A DNA stretch of 7,885 nucleotides from an uncultured Flavobacteriaceae bacterium (GTDB lineage Bacteria; Bacteroidota; Bacteroidia; Flavobacteriales; Flavobacteriaceae): positions 1 to 7,885 of the forward strand of contig CAMZMA010000171.1 in NCBI GenBank assembly GCA_947311815.1, in the 5' to 3' direction. Positions within the stretch are counted from its first letter, which is position 1. Every line of letters starts with the position of its first letter. The position numbers and the translations under genes were made by a program. The notes below the pieces were generated by a model. The model was not told where the DNA came from. It saw only the letters and a program-made list of their open reading frames with translations, and did not search any database. Positions 7,015-7,885 of this stretch are shown here, in pieces.

Positions 7015-7666
7015 ATAATTCATTTAGTATTTTTATAGCTGCAGTTTTAGGGTCTTGAAGTTTATTTTCTTTTTGAAGTTTTATAAAATTAGAAACATCT
7101 GGCATATCACTATTTCTTATTATATCTTGCATTCCAGTATCTATTACTCCTGGGTTAATGTTTAACACTGTTATGTTTTTATTGTTTATACAGTTATAGA
7201 ACATCTCATTTGCTGCTTTTGTGCTATTGTATAAACTCCAACCTGCAATTGGTCTTTTGGCAGCTCCACTAGAAATATTCAAAAACACCACTTTTTGATT
7301 TTCTTTAGTGTTTTTCACTATGTGATTGCTTAGTAAAGCAGGTGTAATTGTATTTAAACTATATATGTTTTTTATATCTTTTTCAGTAAATGACCCTACT
7401 TCGCCTATAGGGTTTATTGTTGCTGCATTATTAATATAAACTATTGTTTCATATTTTGAATAAATTGATTTTAAGTATTTATCTAATTCCTTTTCTTGTA
7501 AATTTGTTAAATCTTTTTCCCAATGTATTGTGTTTTTGTTTGTTGCTTGTTGCTTGTTAAATCTTCTAGATATTGCAAAAACAACTGCATTTAGTTGTGT
7601 TATTTCATTATAAATAGCTTCTCCTAAGCCTCTATTTACTCCTGTAATTATAAATAATGTTTTCAT
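6980..7666 (-). CDS. Short-chain dehydrogenase/reductase (SDR), probably NADP(H)-dependent
   Basis: A 228-residue classical SDR, a cytosolic Rossmann-fold oxidoreductase of usual size. The N-terminus has the cofactor motif TGVNRGLG (8-15). Arg12, plus Arg34-Arg35 after the second strand, suggest a preference for NADP(H). NNAA (79-82) replaces the usual NNAG. The catalytic set is Asn105, Ser133, Tyr146 and Lys150 (YNSTK), followed by NPG at 171-173. The TGVNRGLGEAI and INNAATINPIGE segments resemble the benzil reductase/sepiapterin reductase-like branch, but the substrate cannot be read from sequence. Its ATG is one base after the pseG-like stop. Its 3' end runs 35 bp into the phosphoesterase gene, so the last residues (SHIIRHTR) are encoded in shared DNA. 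Position between the pseG-like gene and pseI suggests it oxidises, reduces or epimerises a sugar intermediate of this pathway, which is inference. There is no visible Shine-Dalgarno sequence. Confidence 0.88.
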   Translation of the reverse strand: MKTLFIITGVNRGLGEAIYNEITQLNAVVFAISRRFNKQQATNKNTIHWEKDLTNLQEKELDKYLKSIYSKYETIVYINNAATINPIGEVGSFTEKDIKNIYSLNTITPALLSNHIVKNTKENQKVVFLNISSGAAKRPIAGWSLYNSTKAANEMFYNCINNKNITVLNINPGVIDTGMQDIIRNSDMPDVSNFIKLQKENKLQDPKTAAIKILNELYENSHIIRHTR

Positions 7667-7667
7667 A

Positions 7668-7885
7668 TTAATTTAATAATATTTGCAATATAATGTTTTT
7701 TATACGTTTTCCACTTAAACCATCAATAAGTTTTGATTGGTTTTCATATAAGGTTCTCTTTTTTTCTATAGTAACACTTGCAATCTTTTTTTTAAGATCG
7801 TCAAAATTAAAGGTATTTAAATCTCCTAAAGGTATAAATGTTTTTTTATCTAATATTCCTTTGTAAAAATTTTCTTGGTTTGCAA
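7668..7885 (-). CDS. PseG/SpsG-like UDP-sugar hydrolase, C-terminal end only (partial)
   Basis: The only long open frame at this edge gives the last 71 residues of a protein whose start lies beyond the window, ending in TAA at 7668-7670. Visible features are an N-terminal ANQ, an L-G pair (PLGDL) about residue 19, and a closing segment LIDGLSGKRIKNIIL. This pattern, N-Q early and then (I/V)DG-x-(G/S)-x-(K/R)-(R/I) near the end, resembles the C-terminus of the PseG/SpsG family of GT-B-fold proteins. PseG hydrolyses UDP-2,4-diacetamido-2,4,6-trideoxy-L-altrose to release the hexose that PseI uses. The stop is one base before the start of the SDR gene, so the two are co-transcribed. The catalytic N-terminal half is not visible, so a fusion with a cytidylyltransferase or a related UDP-sugar hydrolase remains possible. 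The pseI gene downstream makes PseG the most economical reading. Confidence is high that it is coding and moderate for the family. Confidence 0.6.
   Translation of the reverse strand, partial: ANQENFYKGILDKKTFIPLGDLNTFNFDDLKKKIASVTIEKKRTLYENQSKLIDGLSGKRIKNIILQILLN

Noticed and set aside
1..7885. RNA genes, CRISPR arrays, insertion sequences, attachment sites, rho-independent terminators
   Set aside because: None was seen. The window is almost entirely coding, the longest gap is 17 bp, and no GC-rich hairpin followed by a T run, spaced direct repeats or transposase motif was found by eye.

Overview
The window looks like part of a surface-polysaccharide (capsule, O-antigen or glycan) biosynthesis locus from a member of the Bacteroidota, most likely a Flavobacteriia-type bacterium. 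The DNA is strongly AT-rich. No gene start has a recognisable Shine-Dalgarno sequence; the start regions are A/T-rich instead. The genes are tightly packed, and one encodes a lipoprotein. The taxonomy is inferred from these traits and no marker gene confirms it.

All nine genes lie on the minus strand, so transcription runs from high to low coordinates. Neighbours overlap by up to 35 bp or are separated by at most 17 bp. No gap is long enough for a convincing promoter or terminator, so the window appears to be the interior of one long operon whose two ends lie outside. In transcription order the genes are: the C-terminus of a PseG/SpsG-like UDP-sugar hydrolase (7668-7885, cut by the window edge); an SDR oxidoreductase (6980-7666); a calcineurin-like metallophosphoesterase (6313-7014); an ATP-grasp ligase (5388-6326); pseudaminic acid synthase PseI (4362-5384); a Wzx-type flippase (3129-4355, TTG start); a sialyltransferase-like putative glycosyltransferase (2113-3126); a Wzy-like polymerase (830-2095); and a beta-helix lipoprotein (1-837, cut by the window edge). 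The two edge genes were translated directly from the sequence.

The biochemical anchor is PseI, which condenses 6-deoxy-AltdiNAc with phosphoenolpyruvate to give a pseudaminic-acid-type nonulosonate. PseG normally supplies that hexose by removing UDP. The SDR, phosphoesterase and ATP-grasp genes sit between these two pathway genes and may form a tailoring module for the sugar. The next gene products would then use it: the sialyltransferase-like protein (EDG and KPHRH motifs) as a candidate nonulosonate transferase, Wzx to flip the lipid-linked repeat unit, Wzy to polymerise it, and the lipoprotein as a possible cell-envelope polysaccharide-binding or polysaccharide-processing protein.

PseI is a confident assignment. 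The fold or family is clear for the SDR, phosphoesterase, ATP-grasp and flippase, but their substrates are not. The transferase, the polymerase and the lipoprotein's role are inferred from motifs, topology and context.
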